From MH13 sp042140245 (GTDB taxonomy: Bacteria > Pseudomonadota > Alphaproteobacteria > Rhizobiales > MH13), in NCBI RefSeq assembly GCF_042140245.1, contig NZ_CP159483.1, positions 2,418,001-2,482,000 on the forward strand: 64,000 nucleotides of DNA, given 5' to 3'. This document shows, in pieces, positions 35,239 through 44,120 of this stretch; within the stretch, counting starts at the first letter, position 1; every line of letters begins with the position of its first letter. The notes beneath the pieces are model-generated. The model did not search any database. It was not told the DNA's origin and saw only the letters and a program-made list of their open reading frames with translations. The position numbers and the translations under genes are program-made.

Positions 35239-36738
35239 ATGATTGACGCGCTCCTTCCTACGATCACGCTGTCCACCATGGTATTCGTGCTGGCGGGCGT
35301 TCTCGTCGGATTTTTCATCGGCGCTTTGCCCGGTCTCGACATCACCACTGGCGTCGCGCTTCTGTTGCCGATCACCTACGTAATCGCCGCTGAAAACGCG
35401 CTCGTTTTTTTTGCTGCTGTATACTGTGCCGGCGTGTTCGCAGGGTCCATAACCGCGATTCTTTTCAATGTGCCGGGCACGTCAGAATCCGCTATGACCG
35501 CGATCGAAGGATCCCCGTTCACGCGCCGTGGTGAGCCCGGCCTTGCTTTGGGCACGGCGATTGTGAGTTCCGGCCTGGCTGGGATCGGGGCTTCTGTCGT
35601 TCTGATCTCGATCGCCCCACGTCTGGCACAGCTGGCACTTTTGATTGGGCCTGCGGACTATGCAGCGCTTGCCATTCTTGGCCTTGCTTGCGTTTCCGCC
35701 GCATTTGGCCAATCGATCCTCAAAGGTATTGCCGCATCCTTAATTGGCCTGTTTGTCGGTACCATCGGCATCGATCGGATCACGTCGACCTCCCGTTTCG
35801 TGTGGAGCGATGGCCTCGCCGACGGTATTGACTTCGTGGCTGCCATCATCGGGTTGTTTGGTGTCGCGAGCATTATGATGAACGTCATTCAGGGCGACGA
35901 TGGTCCGGATGCCACAAAGGTTTCGCTGCGTCGGCTTGGCTACCCTTCGATGGCCCAGTTTTTTGCGCTACGCTTTGCCCTGGTACGCTCATGGCTAATT
36001 GGCGTGGTCTTAGGGATCCTTCCCGGTGTTGGAGCAACGAGCGCTTCCTTCATTGCGTACAGCATCCAAAAGCAACTGGACCGGCGTACCAACCCGCATG
36101 AGGAAGGGACGCTGGAAGGTATCGCATCAGCTGAGGCCGCCAACAACGCGGCAGGCGTTGGTGCGCTCATCCCACTCTTGTCCCTTGGCATCCCCGGCAG
36201 CGCGACCTCGGCGGTTATTCTGGGTGCCTTTGCCATCCACAACCTCCAGCCTGGTCCGCTTTTGTTCATTCAGCGCCCGGATTTGGTCGACACACTTTTG
36301 TGGTCTGTCCTGTGCGCCAACGTTATGTTTGTTGTGCTGGCCTTCTTTTTTGTGCGGCTCCTGGCACAGATGGTGCGGCTTCCCTATCCGCTGCTGGCCA
36401 CTGGCATCCTCACTATCAGCATCACCGGCGCCATTGCGGTGGGCGGGATGGACACGCTGGCCGCCATGTTCGTGTTCGCAGCCGTTGGCGTGGTTTTCCA
36501 GGTGCTAGCGGTGCCAACAGTACCACTGATCCTGGGCATGATACTTGGGCCAATAATCGAAGTTTCGCTGCGTCGTGCTCTCCTCATGAACGACGACAAT
36601 TTTGGCGCGCTCATCAGCCAACCGCTTACGGTGATCCTGCTGCTTGCAGCGCTAGCGGTGCTGCTCTTACCGAGCGTCTTTGGGGTTCTCCAGAGTTTGC
36701 GCCGCCGCTCCCAAGGCACAAAGGCTGGGCCGCTATAA
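35239..36738 (+). CDS. tctA: Tripartite tricarboxylate transporter large subunit TctA
   Basis: 499 residues, about a dozen membrane segments. Family motifs: GFFIGALPGLDITTGVALLLPITY, FAGSITAILFNVPGTSESAMTA, then ILPGVGATSASFIAYSIQKQ and IPLLSLGIPGSATSAVILGAF (cited in parts). Complete. Begins 3 bases after tctB, so the three are one operon. Confidence 0.95.
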   Translation: MIDALLPTITLSTMVFVLAGVLVGFFIGALPGLDITTGVALLLPITYVIAAENALVFFAAVYCAGVFAGSITAILFNVPGTSESAMTAIEGSPFTRRGEPGLALGTAIVSSGLAGIGASVVLISIAPRLAQLALLIGPADYAALAILGLACVSAAFGQSILKGIAASLIGLFVGTIGIDRITSTSRFVWSDGLADGIDFVAAIIGLFGVASIMMNVIQGDDGPDATKVSLRRLGYPSMAQFFALRFALVRSWLIGVVLGILPGVGATSASFIAYSIQKQLDRRTNPHEEGTLEGIASAEAANNAAGVGALIPLLSLGIPGSATSAVILGAFAIHNLQPGPLLFIQRPDLVDTLLWSVLCANVMFVVLAFFFVRLLAQMVRLPYPLLATGILTISITGAIAVGGMDTLAAMFVFAAVGVVFQVLAVPTVPLILGMILGPIIEVSLRRALLMNDDNFGALISQPLTVILLLAALAVLLLPSVFGVLQSLRRRSQGTKAGPL

Positions 36739-36979
36739 GGCGCAATCGGACAGGCCTGGAGTCATTAAGCAGCATGTGCTCCAAGGACTGCCTGGTGCCC
36801 TGCGAATAAAGGTCCAACGAGTGGCACCTTGTGGCGCGTGGGCAACTTTCCCAAGGAATCGGATCGGGCCGTCAGACTCCCCATGACTAACCATTGCCGC
36901 AGCGTTAGCGACGGTGCTAAAAAAATTTTTGGCGGTTGCGCGAGTCGTGATTAGCTTAGCGCGTTTGTAAGGTGTTGGT

Positions 36980-37792
36980 ATGGCGTATGAACTAAAGTCT
37001 AGCGTGTCCTGGACGGCGATTATTGTTTGCGCGTTCGGTGTTAACGCCGCAACGGCGTCAGATTTTTTAGTCAATGGCATCGATCCAACTCTGCCTGCTG
37101 TTTCCGAGTTGAATGCGAAGTTTGCCATTGGCGGCGGCGCGTTCGAAGATTTCGGGGCTGGCTTTGTGGAGGGCTCCATCTCGTTTCCTGTTACCCACCA
37201 GACTGGCTTCCAGCTTGATGGGCTTGCCGGGCTCGGTGATGACGGTGGCGTGTTTGGAACCGGCGCTCATCTGTTCTGGCGTGACCCATCGGTTGGGCTT
37301 TTGGGCGTCTATGGTGCTTTGACCAGTGTCGACATCGACGACAATGACTACACACATATTGCTGGTGGTCTGGAAGCAGCAGCCTATTTCGGACAGTTCA
37401 GCCTCGAGACAATTGTTGGTCTGGAGGGCGGTGATGACGTTGAGGAAGGCGTCTTCACCATCACCAATCTGGCCTACTACCCAACCGATGATCTGCGCCT
37501 TTATGCTGGCCTTCGCTATATTCAGGAAGACTTCACCGGAGCATTGGGCGCTGAGTATCAGTTCAATCCAAATGGTGCGCGGCACGCGCTGGGTCTGTTT
37601 ACCGAAGGCCGCTTTGGCGATGACAATGCCGAAATCTGGGGTGGACTGCGTGTATACCTTGGCGCACCCAACACACTGATCGGCCGTCACCGTGAGGATG
37701 ACCCCAACAATCCGTCGCTGGATTTCCTCTTTGAATCAAATGTTGCGGCGCAGACAGCTGCACCATTGACGAGCGTAAGCCCATCTGAGTGA
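36980..37792 (+). CDS. Outer-membrane beta-barrel-like protein
   Basis: 270 residues. N-terminal signal-like segment (VSWTAIIVCAFGVNAATASD), then alternating beta-rich stretches with aromatic girdle residues (VEGSISFPVTHQTGFQLDG; GTGAHLFWRDPSVGLLGVYG; GLRYIQEDFTGALGAEYQF). Looks like a small outer-membrane barrel. No specific family recognised. Stand-alone, convergent with the PaaK-like gene. Confidence 0.65.
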   Translation: MAYELKSSVSWTAIIVCAFGVNAATASDFLVNGIDPTLPAVSELNAKFAIGGGAFEDFGAGFVEGSISFPVTHQTGFQLDGLAGLGDDGGVFGTGAHLFWRDPSVGLLGVYGALTSVDIDDNDYTHIAGGLEAAAYFGQFSLETIVGLEGGDDVEEGVFTITNLAYYPTDDLRLYAGLRYIQEDFTGALGAEYQFNPNGARHALGLFTEGRFGDDNAEIWGGLRVYLGAPNTLIGRHREDDPNNPSLDFLFESNVAAQTAAPLTSVSPSE

Positions 37793-37838
37793 GCTGAGGG
37801 TTGGCAGGGCTCTCAGTTCGCGCTGTCCGCTTAGCGCC

Positions 37839-39161
37839 CTAGTCAGGATTCTGGATCTCGCATACAAAAACGTTCCGCTTTCCGTTGGCCATAGCTGGTA
37901 TTTCCGCTACGCGCTCCAATGAGACGTTTGCACGGAATCCAAAGGCGTCTTGCACCTGCGAAACGGCACCCTTTCGTGCATCAATACCCGGGACATCGTC
38001 CGCCTGATAGCGGACGAGAAATCGATTTGGGTCGAACTGAACGATCTGGATTGCCGCAGCGCCAAGCAGACTGCTTGTCTGGGTCAGCACCAGTGCTGTT
38101 GGACGAAACAACCCGCCATCGGGGTGGTGAAAAAGGTCGGCACGCCGTCCCATAATCTCAGCTATATCGACACTCTGCGACCGGTGGCAGTCAGCCTCGC
38201 CCAACCTAACTTCATCGCCCAATTCATAGCGAATAAGCGGCATGGCATAGCTGTAAAGTGGTGTGGTCAGGATTCGGCCGATGTCACCAGCGCCCACCGG
38301 CTGATTGGCATCATCAACCACGTCCACATGCGTCACTTCGTCGACAACATGGTATCGCCTGCAATCCGGGCACTCCAGGGCAACATGACCCACTTCTTCC
38401 GCTGAGTAGTTGGAGAGCGGGCGCGTGCCGAATACCTTGGCAATAGTGTCGTCATCGCTCTTGCCTCGAGGCTCACCATAAAGGCGAATCGTCGCCAGTT
38501 CGAAGCTGGGCCGAAGGCTACGGCTTAGGTAGATATTTGCGATGGCCAGCAATTGTTGCGGCCGGACTTTGAGATGCTGCGGCTTGATCTCTTCAAGCCT
38601 TTTCCAAAGGTGATCGGTTGGCAACTGGGCGTTGATGTTGACGTGCCTTCCAGGTTGACCAAGCGCTTTGTAAACGGGCGCCCAATGCTCCTCTTCATAC
38701 TCCGTTGGTCCGCTGGAAATCGGCCGTCCAGAAATGGTAACCATCAGTCCGTGCGGCTCGCTTGCGTTCCATTGATCAAATCGACGAATGACACATTGTG
38801 TTGCGATTTGCTGCGTATCGGTCCACAACGCACGCACCGGTTGGCCCGTCGAACCCGAGGTTTCGGCGAAGAGTAGGCCGCCAAAGTTCTTGGGCACATC
38901 GGAACTTCGTAGGCTCTCAAATTCTTCCAGCAATTCACGCCTGGTAAGAGGCTGCACATCCTTCCACGCTTCAAGGCGAAACGCACCATCGTCATCAAAC
39001 AGCAATTTGAGACGCTGTTTGTAGAAGGGCGTCGTTTGCCAGGCATGACGGCACAGGCGCTCGAGCATAGTGATGTGCTGAGCTTGAAGTTCGGCGCGCG
39101 AGCGCGTCTCACAACTGTCCAGAACCTTGCAAAAGCCGCGTACGATCTCGTCGTTGTTCAT
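37839..39161 (-). CDS. PaaK/CapK-like adenylate-forming enzyme
   Basis: 440 residues, the length of phenylacetate-CoA-ligase-like ANL enzymes. Seen: LCRHAWQTTPFYKQRL near residue 40, the ATP-loop LLFAETSGSTGQPVRALW, NYSAEEVGHVALECP with cysteines (CPDCRRYH), ILTTPLYSYAMPLIRYELGDEVRL and the hinge MGRRADLFHHPDGG. Probably activates a carboxylate as an acyl-AMP. The start overlaps the stop of the upstream glycosyltransferase fusion by 4 bases, so the two act together. CapK-like members occur in surface-polysaccharide or peptide-modifying clusters; the substrate is unknown. Confidence 0.85.
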   Translation of the reverse strand: MNNDEIVRGFCKVLDSCETRSRAELQAQHITMLERLCRHAWQTTPFYKQRLKLLFDDDGAFRLEAWKDVQPLTRRELLEEFESLRSSDVPKNFGGLLFAETSGSTGQPVRALWTDTQQIATQCVIRRFDQWNASEPHGLMVTISGRPISSGPTEYEEEHWAPVYKALGQPGRHVNINAQLPTDHLWKRLEEIKPQHLKVRPQQLLAIANIYLSRSLRPSFELATIRLYGEPRGKSDDDTIAKVFGTRPLSNYSAEEVGHVALECPDCRRYHVVDEVTHVDVVDDANQPVGAGDIGRILTTPLYSYAMPLIRYELGDEVRLGEADCHRSQSVDIAEIMGRRADLFHHPDGGLFRPTALVLTQTSSLLGAAAIQIVQFDPNRFLVRYQADDVPGIDARKGAVSQVQDAFGFRANVSLERVAEIPAMANGKRNVFVCEIQNPD

Positions 39162-40975
39162 TCCCGCACCGTCGCCTCGTCGCTGGTTCCGACAGCGAGT
39201 TCCTTGTCCACACGCCTCACAACATCCTGCACGGCCTGCTCACCGATTATGTCATTGAAATGCACAATGATTGAATCGATGGGAAGACCCAACTCCTTGT
39301 GACCAATAAGATAATTACGAATTCGATCTTCCCAGACAAGCGGATAGGGAATCCCCATCGGTCGACGGAAGCGATGGACCCATCGCAAGAAAGGCAGACA
39401 TAGCGCTCTTCCACCGTTTTGGCGGAACTTCTCGTGGAGATAGCCTTCCTCACCGCCAAACCCTCTGAACAGCGGATTGAAGCCAGGCCAGGCCTCCGCG
39501 CGGCAGGCGAACAGGCCAGCCCCCTGCATGGGAATGTCAAACGGTTCTGCGTCGGGGTCCTTTCCTCGATCATCTTCAACCCAGGTGCCAAAGATGCCGC
39601 GACGCCAGCTGGGAGCCCAGTGCGTGTAGACTGATGAAAGGTCGTCTCGGACCATAGGCCCTTGAAGCAGGTCATTCGTATCAGGATTGTCCTGGAAATA
39701 TCGGTCAAGGCGAGCCAGCGCTCCAGGAGCAAGCAGTACGTGGCAATCGACTACGAGAACAAAGTCACCGGTCGCTTCGTCGAAGATTTTCGCCTTGGAA
39801 GCCGATGGTCCGGTGGTTGCGGCAAACGGCACGTATCGGTAGTTCGCAATCCGATTTTCAAACGCCTTGAGCGCTTCAGCACATGGTCCGGTGGGGTTGT
39901 TGTCAATCACCAGGAGTTCACTCTGGTCCATGATCTCAGGATGGTGCAGCCGCAATGACTGGAGCGTGAAGTATACGCCGTCATAGTCGTCAAAAGTGGC
40001 CATCCCAATGGTCAGGCGTTTATTGCCGCGGGGTGGGGTCGGCTTTGGAGCGATCGACACAGCTTTGGCTGGCCCGCCGCCCACGGCCGAGACCGCGTTC
40101 ACCAGGCTGGAGAGTTTGGCAGCTGGCAAACCGCTATCGAGAAGCGCATCGATCAGATCGATGGCTCGGTCGAGCTGATCAGGCGCTCCAAACTTTAACG
40201 AAACTGCTGGAACGTCAGCAGCCATCGTCTTGGCCATGTCAAAGCCACCGCCATCCAGCTGGGCAGCATTTAAGAGGCAGCTGCTCAATAGCAGTGCCGC
40301 TTCATCAGGGTCGATTACGGCGGCTCGGCAATCGGCCCCATCCTCAAAGGAGGGAAAGACAAGCAGTGCAGGCGAGAGGTTTGGCGGCGGTGCCTTGGTA
40401 TCGATCTGGACCAGCCTTTGGCCAGCCGGTCCATACAGTGGCCGAGTTGTTAAGAGTGGAAATCTTGAGATGTTTTTGGATGCCCAACTATCCAGCACAA
40501 TCGCACCCTGTTGCGTTTGCAGACAATTGGTGTCGGTCGCGTGCAGGGTCCAATCGGACCCGACATAGTCGAAAGCTTGGCCCGCAAGCCAAGCTGTTGC
40601 AATGGCTCGCCCCGGCTTGCCGATATCAGCGACCAGAAGTGCGCGCTCATTCCGAACCAATGTGTCGGCGTGGATAGCCAACTCTTTGGTCTCACCCGCG
40701 GTCGCAATTCTTGTGAGTGCGGCAACGCACTGTAAGGGAACATCGGCTTCACCAAGGCCCGAGGCGAATGCTCCAAGACTGTCGAAGACGGTGAAAGTCG
40801 GTTGACCATCTATTTCGGAACCTTCGACCACGACAGAATGCGATGCTTGTTTAGCAAGACAATCCCTTGGTCCGTAGATCTTCCGCAAAATCTCTGCCAC
40901 GGGCTTGGGGCATTGTACATCGGCGGTTTCGTGGCCGATTGGAATAATAAGGCGTTCCGTTTGCTCGTCGGTCAC
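39158..40975 (-). CDS. Family 2 glycosyltransferase with N-terminal degenerate HprK-like domain
   Basis: 605 residues. The C-terminal half (from ~318) is a GT-A fold: LTIGMATFDDYDGVYFTLQSL, LLVIDNNPTG, the DxD-equivalent VLVVDCHVLL, MQGAGLFACRAEAWPGF and GGEEGYLHEKFRQ. The N-terminal ~300 residues have the layout of HprK-like proteins: ELAIHADTLV, then ALLVADIGKPGRA where an HPr kinase would carry the GxxGxGKS P-loop, and a C-terminal DPDEAALLLSSCLLN segment. The P-loop residues are missing, so kinase activity is unlikely; it may bind a peptide or be a scaffold. Overlaps the PaaK-like gene by 4 bases. Confidence 0.75.
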   Translation of the reverse strand: MTDEQTERLIIPIGHETADVQCPKPVAEILRKIYGPRDCLAKQASHSVVVEGSEIDGQPTFTVFDSLGAFASGLGEADVPLQCVAALTRIATAGETKELAIHADTLVRNERALLVADIGKPGRAIATAWLAGQAFDYVGSDWTLHATDTNCLQTQQGAIVLDSWASKNISRFPLLTTRPLYGPAGQRLVQIDTKAPPPNLSPALLVFPSFEDGADCRAAVIDPDEAALLLSSCLLNAAQLDGGGFDMAKTMAADVPAVSLKFGAPDQLDRAIDLIDALLDSGLPAAKLSSLVNAVSAVGGGPAKAVSIAPKPTPPRGNKRLTIGMATFDDYDGVYFTLQSLRLHHPEIMDQSELLVIDNNPTGPCAEALKAFENRIANYRYVPFAATTGPSASKAKIFDEATGDFVLVVDCHVLLAPGALARLDRYFQDNPDTNDLLQGPMVRDDLSSVYTHWAPSWRRGIFGTWVEDDRGKDPDAEPFDIPMQGAGLFACRAEAWPGFNPLFRGFGGEEGYLHEKFRQNGGRALCLPFLRWVHRFRRPMGIPYPLVWEDRIRNYLIGHKELGLPIDSIIVHFNDIIGEQAVQDVVRRVDKELAVGTSDEATVRE

Positions 40976-41078
40976 GGTTGATCCCTTACAAGGCTTGCTG
41001 CCAGCGTCTTCAGCAGCAATGCTGCATTACCTGATGAACAACACAGGATGCCTTAATCAAACAACGAGAAAGTTGAGC

Positions 41079-41846
41079 ATGCGTGGCGAACAAATTGGCG
41101 TAAGCTGCCTTTGCAGGACCTATGGGCGCACCGGGTTGCTTGAAGAGGCCATCCAGTCGTTTCTTGTCCAGGACTATCCAGGTCCCAAGGAGTTGATCAT
41201 CCTGAACGATCTGGACGCGCAGGAACTCCGCTTCCCGCACCAGGATGTCACCATAGTCAATGTCCGCGAACGGTACCCAACGCTGGGCGACAAATGCAAT
41301 GCATTGGTTGAACTGGCCCGGTTCGATGTGCTGTCGCCGTGGGATGATGACGACATATCCTTGCCGTGGCGTTTGTCTACGTCGCTTGCCCGCCTGAGGG
41401 ACGGATACTTCAAACCGCGAACCGCTCTTTTTTCTCAGCAAGGGTTTATTACGGGATTCCGCCAGGCCCCTTTTCACGCCCAATCCTGCTTCCAAAAGGA
41501 TCTCTGGCAAGCCGTTGGCGGATATCCTCCCATCGATGTGGGCGAGGATACGCAATTTGAAACGCGTTTGCGCACGAGGTTCGGCATTAGCCATTCTGAA
41601 CTCACACCCGCCGAACACTTCTACATCTATCGCTGGCGCGGTGACGGCCATGTGAGCGACACCAAGACACTGAAGGCCGGTTTGGACTGCTACGAGGTCT
41701 TCGATCAAAACGTACGCAATCAGATCAAAACCGGTGAGGAGCCTGAGGGCTTGGTTGAGCTGAAACCGGCCTGGAGGACTGATTATGTTTGGGAAGCTCG
41801 ATTGTACAATATGGGCCTTGGCAGCTTGGTCAGAACCAATTGGTAG
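41079..41846 (+). CDS. Family 2 glycosyltransferase
   Basis: 255 residues from ATG 41079. Compact GT-A enzyme: GVSCLCRTYGRTGLLEEAIQS at the N-terminus, QDYPGPKELIILND, the metal-binding DDDDISLPW motif near residue 90 (SPWDDDDIS), and a later GGYPPIDVGEDTQFETRL with acidic residues for catalysis. The frame is open upstream to 40905 but overlaps the divergent gene; an ATG at 41035 is an alternative start. Divergently transcribed from the HprK-like/GT2 fusion across about 100 bases, so probably the same pathway. Confidence 0.85.
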   Translation: MRGEQIGVSCLCRTYGRTGLLEEAIQSFLVQDYPGPKELIILNDLDAQELRFPHQDVTIVNVRERYPTLGDKCNALVELARFDVLSPWDDDDISLPWRLSTSLARLRDGYFKPRTALFSQQGFITGFRQAPFHAQSCFQKDLWQAVGGYPPIDVGEDTQFETRLRTRFGISHSELTPAEHFYIYRWRGDGHVSDTKTLKAGLDCYEVFDQNVRNQIKTGEEPEGLVELKPAWRTDYVWEARLYNMGLGSLVRTNW

Positions 41847-42069
41847 GGATAAGCTTCTGAACTAGGTTTCGGAGCAACTGAGATCGACGACGGCAACCTG
41901 CATTTGGTTGTTGGCTATCCAGCGTACGTCCCCGCCCCGTCGGCCGTCTGCCGCAGCGCCGCTAATGACCGCTATGGGGATGAAGCTGACACTTAGTTGG
42001 CAAATTGGAGTTGCGAGCTTCTCGCTGGAATTGTCAGTTCAAGCCACCAAGTGATGGTTTTTTGTGTCC
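41847..42069. other. Intergenic region upstream of the ilv leader
   Basis: No credible ORF or structural RNA was found between the glycosyltransferase stop and the ilv promoter region. Base composition is ordinary. Confidence 0.5.
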
Positions 42070-42098
42070 TTGACCGCTCGCCGATCATCGGCTACCAA
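42070..42098 (+). promoter_or_regulatory. Candidate ilvBN promoter with internal dyad
   Basis: TTGACC (42070-42075) and TACCAA (42093-42098) are spaced by 17 bases, compatible with a sigma-70-type promoter with a weak -10. The spacer holds the dyad GCCGAT-C-ATCGGC (42080-42092), a possible regulator site. A start site near 42105 would make the leader peptide almost leaderless. Confidence 0.4.
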
Positions 42099-42105
42099 CG
42101 CGGCC

Positions 42106-42168
42106 ATGATGACACATGCAGCCAGTATTGTACTTGTAGGTAAGCACACCGGGTGCGGAACCAGATAG
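42106..42168 (+). CDS. ilvBN leader peptide (attenuator)
   Basis: A 20-codon ORF reading MMTHAASIVLVGKHTGCGTR, ending at TAG 42166. Four consecutive branched-chain codons (ATT GTA CTT GTA, 42127-42138) precede a 9-bp inverted repeat, GCACACCGG (42144-42152) with CCGGTGTGC (42183-42191), and a terminator at 42195-42221. This is the layout of transcription attenuation by charged tRNA-Ile/Val/Leu: ribosome stalling at these codons would mask the first arm and favour readthrough into ilvB. Confidence 0.82.
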   Translation: MMTHAASIVLVGKHTGCGTR

Positions 42169-42194
42169 GTTTCGTAAACAATCCGGTGTGCGCA

Positions 42195-42221
42195 GAGGCC
42201 CTCTTCGAAGGGCCTTTTTTA
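42195..42221 (+). terminator. Attenuator terminator of ilvBN
   Basis: AGGCCCT (42196-42202) pairs with AGGGCCT (42209-42215) around CTTCGA, followed by TTTTT. It lies 88 bases before the ilvB start and immediately after the leader-peptide hairpin, so it is a regulatory rather than an operon-end terminator. Confidence 0.85.
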
Positions 42222-42308
42222 TTGCCTGAAGCAAAGATGCGCGCTGCACAGCCATCATGAAACGGCGCAAGCCAACTGAATTGAGATGAAGACACAACCA
42301 AGACGTGG

Positions 42309-44099
42309 ATGGACAGGCCAATGACACGGGAAATGACTGGGGCGGAGATGGTGATCCAAGCCCTGAAAGATCAGGGTGTGGAGCATATTTTCGGGTATCC
42401 GGGGGGCGCCGTCCTGCCGATCTACGATGAGCTCTTTCAGCAAGATTCCATCGAGCACATCCTTGTCCGCCACGAGCAAGGCGCCGGTCATGCCGCTGAA
42501 GGCTATGCCCGCTCCACCGGCAAATGCGGTGTTGCGCTGGCCACCTCTGGCCCCGGCGCCACCAATATGGTGACCCCACTCACCGATGCGATGATGGATT
42601 CCATCCCCATGGTCTGCATCACCGGCCAGGTGCCAACGCACCTCATCGGTAATGACGCGTTCCAAGAATGCGATACGGTCGGCATCACGCGGCCCTGCAC
42701 GAAATACAATTGGCTCGTTCGCGATGTGAACGATCTGCCGCGCATTCTGCACGAAGCCTTTTACATCGCCACCACCGGTCGGCCTGGTCCGGTTGTTGTC
42801 GATATTCCAAAGGATGTTCAGTTCGCTGTCGGCACTTATGAGGGGCCGCAGAATGGTCGCGCGCGCACGGGCTATGAGGGCTATAAGCCCAAGCTGAAGG
42901 GTGATCGCGATGCCATTCGCGAGGCGATGGAGCTGATCGCAACCGCCAAAAAACCGGTGTTTTATACCGGTGGCGGGGTGATCAACTCCGGCAATGCAGC
43001 CTGTCAGCTGCTGCGCGAGTTGGTGCGTGCCACGGGCATGCCGATCACCTCAACCTTGATGGGTTTGGGCGCTTTCCCAGCCTCCGATCCACAATGGCTG
43101 GGCATGCTGGGCATGCACGGTACCTATGAAGCCAATTTGGCCATGCATGATTGCGATGTGATGGTGAACATTGGCGCGCGGTTCGATGATCGGATCACCG
43201 GGCGCACGGACGCTTTCTCGCCGGGTTCGAAGAAAATCCACATCGATATCGATCCGTCCTCCATCAACAAGGTGATCCGCGTTGATGTGCCGATCATTGG
43301 CGATGTCGGCCATGTTCTGGAAGAGATGGTGCGCTTGTGGCCAAGCGTTTCGCACAAGGTGGACAAAGCCGCGCTCAAAAGCTGGTGGGGCGAGATCGAT
43401 CATTGGCGCAGCCGCGACTCCTTGCGCTACAAGCCCAATGACAAGGTGATCATGCCGCAATATGCGATCCAGCGGCTTTATGAGCTGACCAAGGATCGTG
43501 AAACCTACATCACCACCGAAGTGGGCCAGCATCAGATGTGGGCTGCGCAGTACTACGGTTTTGATGAGCCCAATCGCTGGATGACATCCGGTGGTCTGGG
43601 AACGATGGGCTACGGTCTGCCGGCTGCTATGGGCGTGCAGGTGGCACATCGCGATGCGTTGGTGATCGACATTGCCGGTGATGCCTCGGTGCAAATGACC
43701 ATGCAGGAGATCTCCACAGCGGTTCAGTATGAGCTGCCAATGAAGGTTTTCATCCTGAACAACTCTTACATGGGCATGGTGCGCCAGTGGCAGCAATTGC
43801 TGCATGGCAACCGCCTGTCGCACTCCTACTCAGAGGCCTTGCCTGATTTTGTGAAACTGGCGGAGGCCTATGGGGCCGTCGGCATTCGCGCTGAAAAACC
43901 TGACGAATTGGACGACGCGATCCAGGAAATGATCGATGTGAAGCGCCCGGTGATCTTTGATTGCGTCGTGGCCAACCTCACCAACTGCTTCCCGATGATC
44001 CCATCGGGCAAAGCGCACAATGAAATGTTGTTGGATGAGGAAGTGCCCGATCAAGACATCGGCACCGCTATTGATGAAGAAGGCAAGATGCTCGTTTAG
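42309..44099 (+). CDS. ilvB: Acetolactate synthase large (catalytic) subunit
   Basis: First common step in valine, leucine and isoleucine synthesis: condenses pyruvate with pyruvate or 2-ketobutyrate using ThDP, FAD and Mg2+. 596 residues. Catalytic Glu in LVRHEQGAGHAAEGYAR, FGYPGGAVLPIYDE, FAD-domain GARFDDRITG, and the ThDP motif GDASVQMTMQE...NNSYMGMVRQWQ. Starts at ATG 42309 or the in-frame ATG 42321; neither has a clear Shine-Dalgarno. Controlled by the attenuator just upstream. Confidence 0.97.
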   Translation: MDRPMTREMTGAEMVIQALKDQGVEHIFGYPGGAVLPIYDELFQQDSIEHILVRHEQGAGHAAEGYARSTGKCGVALATSGPGATNMVTPLTDAMMDSIPMVCITGQVPTHLIGNDAFQECDTVGITRPCTKYNWLVRDVNDLPRILHEAFYIATTGRPGPVVVDIPKDVQFAVGTYEGPQNGRARTGYEGYKPKLKGDRDAIREAMELIATAKKPVFYTGGGVINSGNAACQLLRELVRATGMPITSTLMGLGAFPASDPQWLGMLGMHGTYEANLAMHDCDVMVNIGARFDDRITGRTDAFSPGSKKIHIDIDPSSINKVIRVDVPIIGDVGHVLEEMVRLWPSVSHKVDKAALKSWWGEIDHWRSRDSLRYKPNDKVIMPQYAIQRLYELTKDRETYITTEVGQHQMWAAQYYGFDEPNRWMTSGGLGTMGYGLPAAMGVQVAHRDALVIDIAGDASVQMTMQEISTAVQYELPMKVFILNNSYMGMVRQWQQLLHGNRLSHSYSEALPDFVKLAEAYGAVGIRAEKPDELDDAIQEMIDVKRPVIFDCVVANLTNCFPMIPSGKAHNEMLLDEEVPDQDIGTAIDEEGKMLV

Positions 44100-44120
44100 C
44101 GCGGGCGTGGAGAGAAAGAC

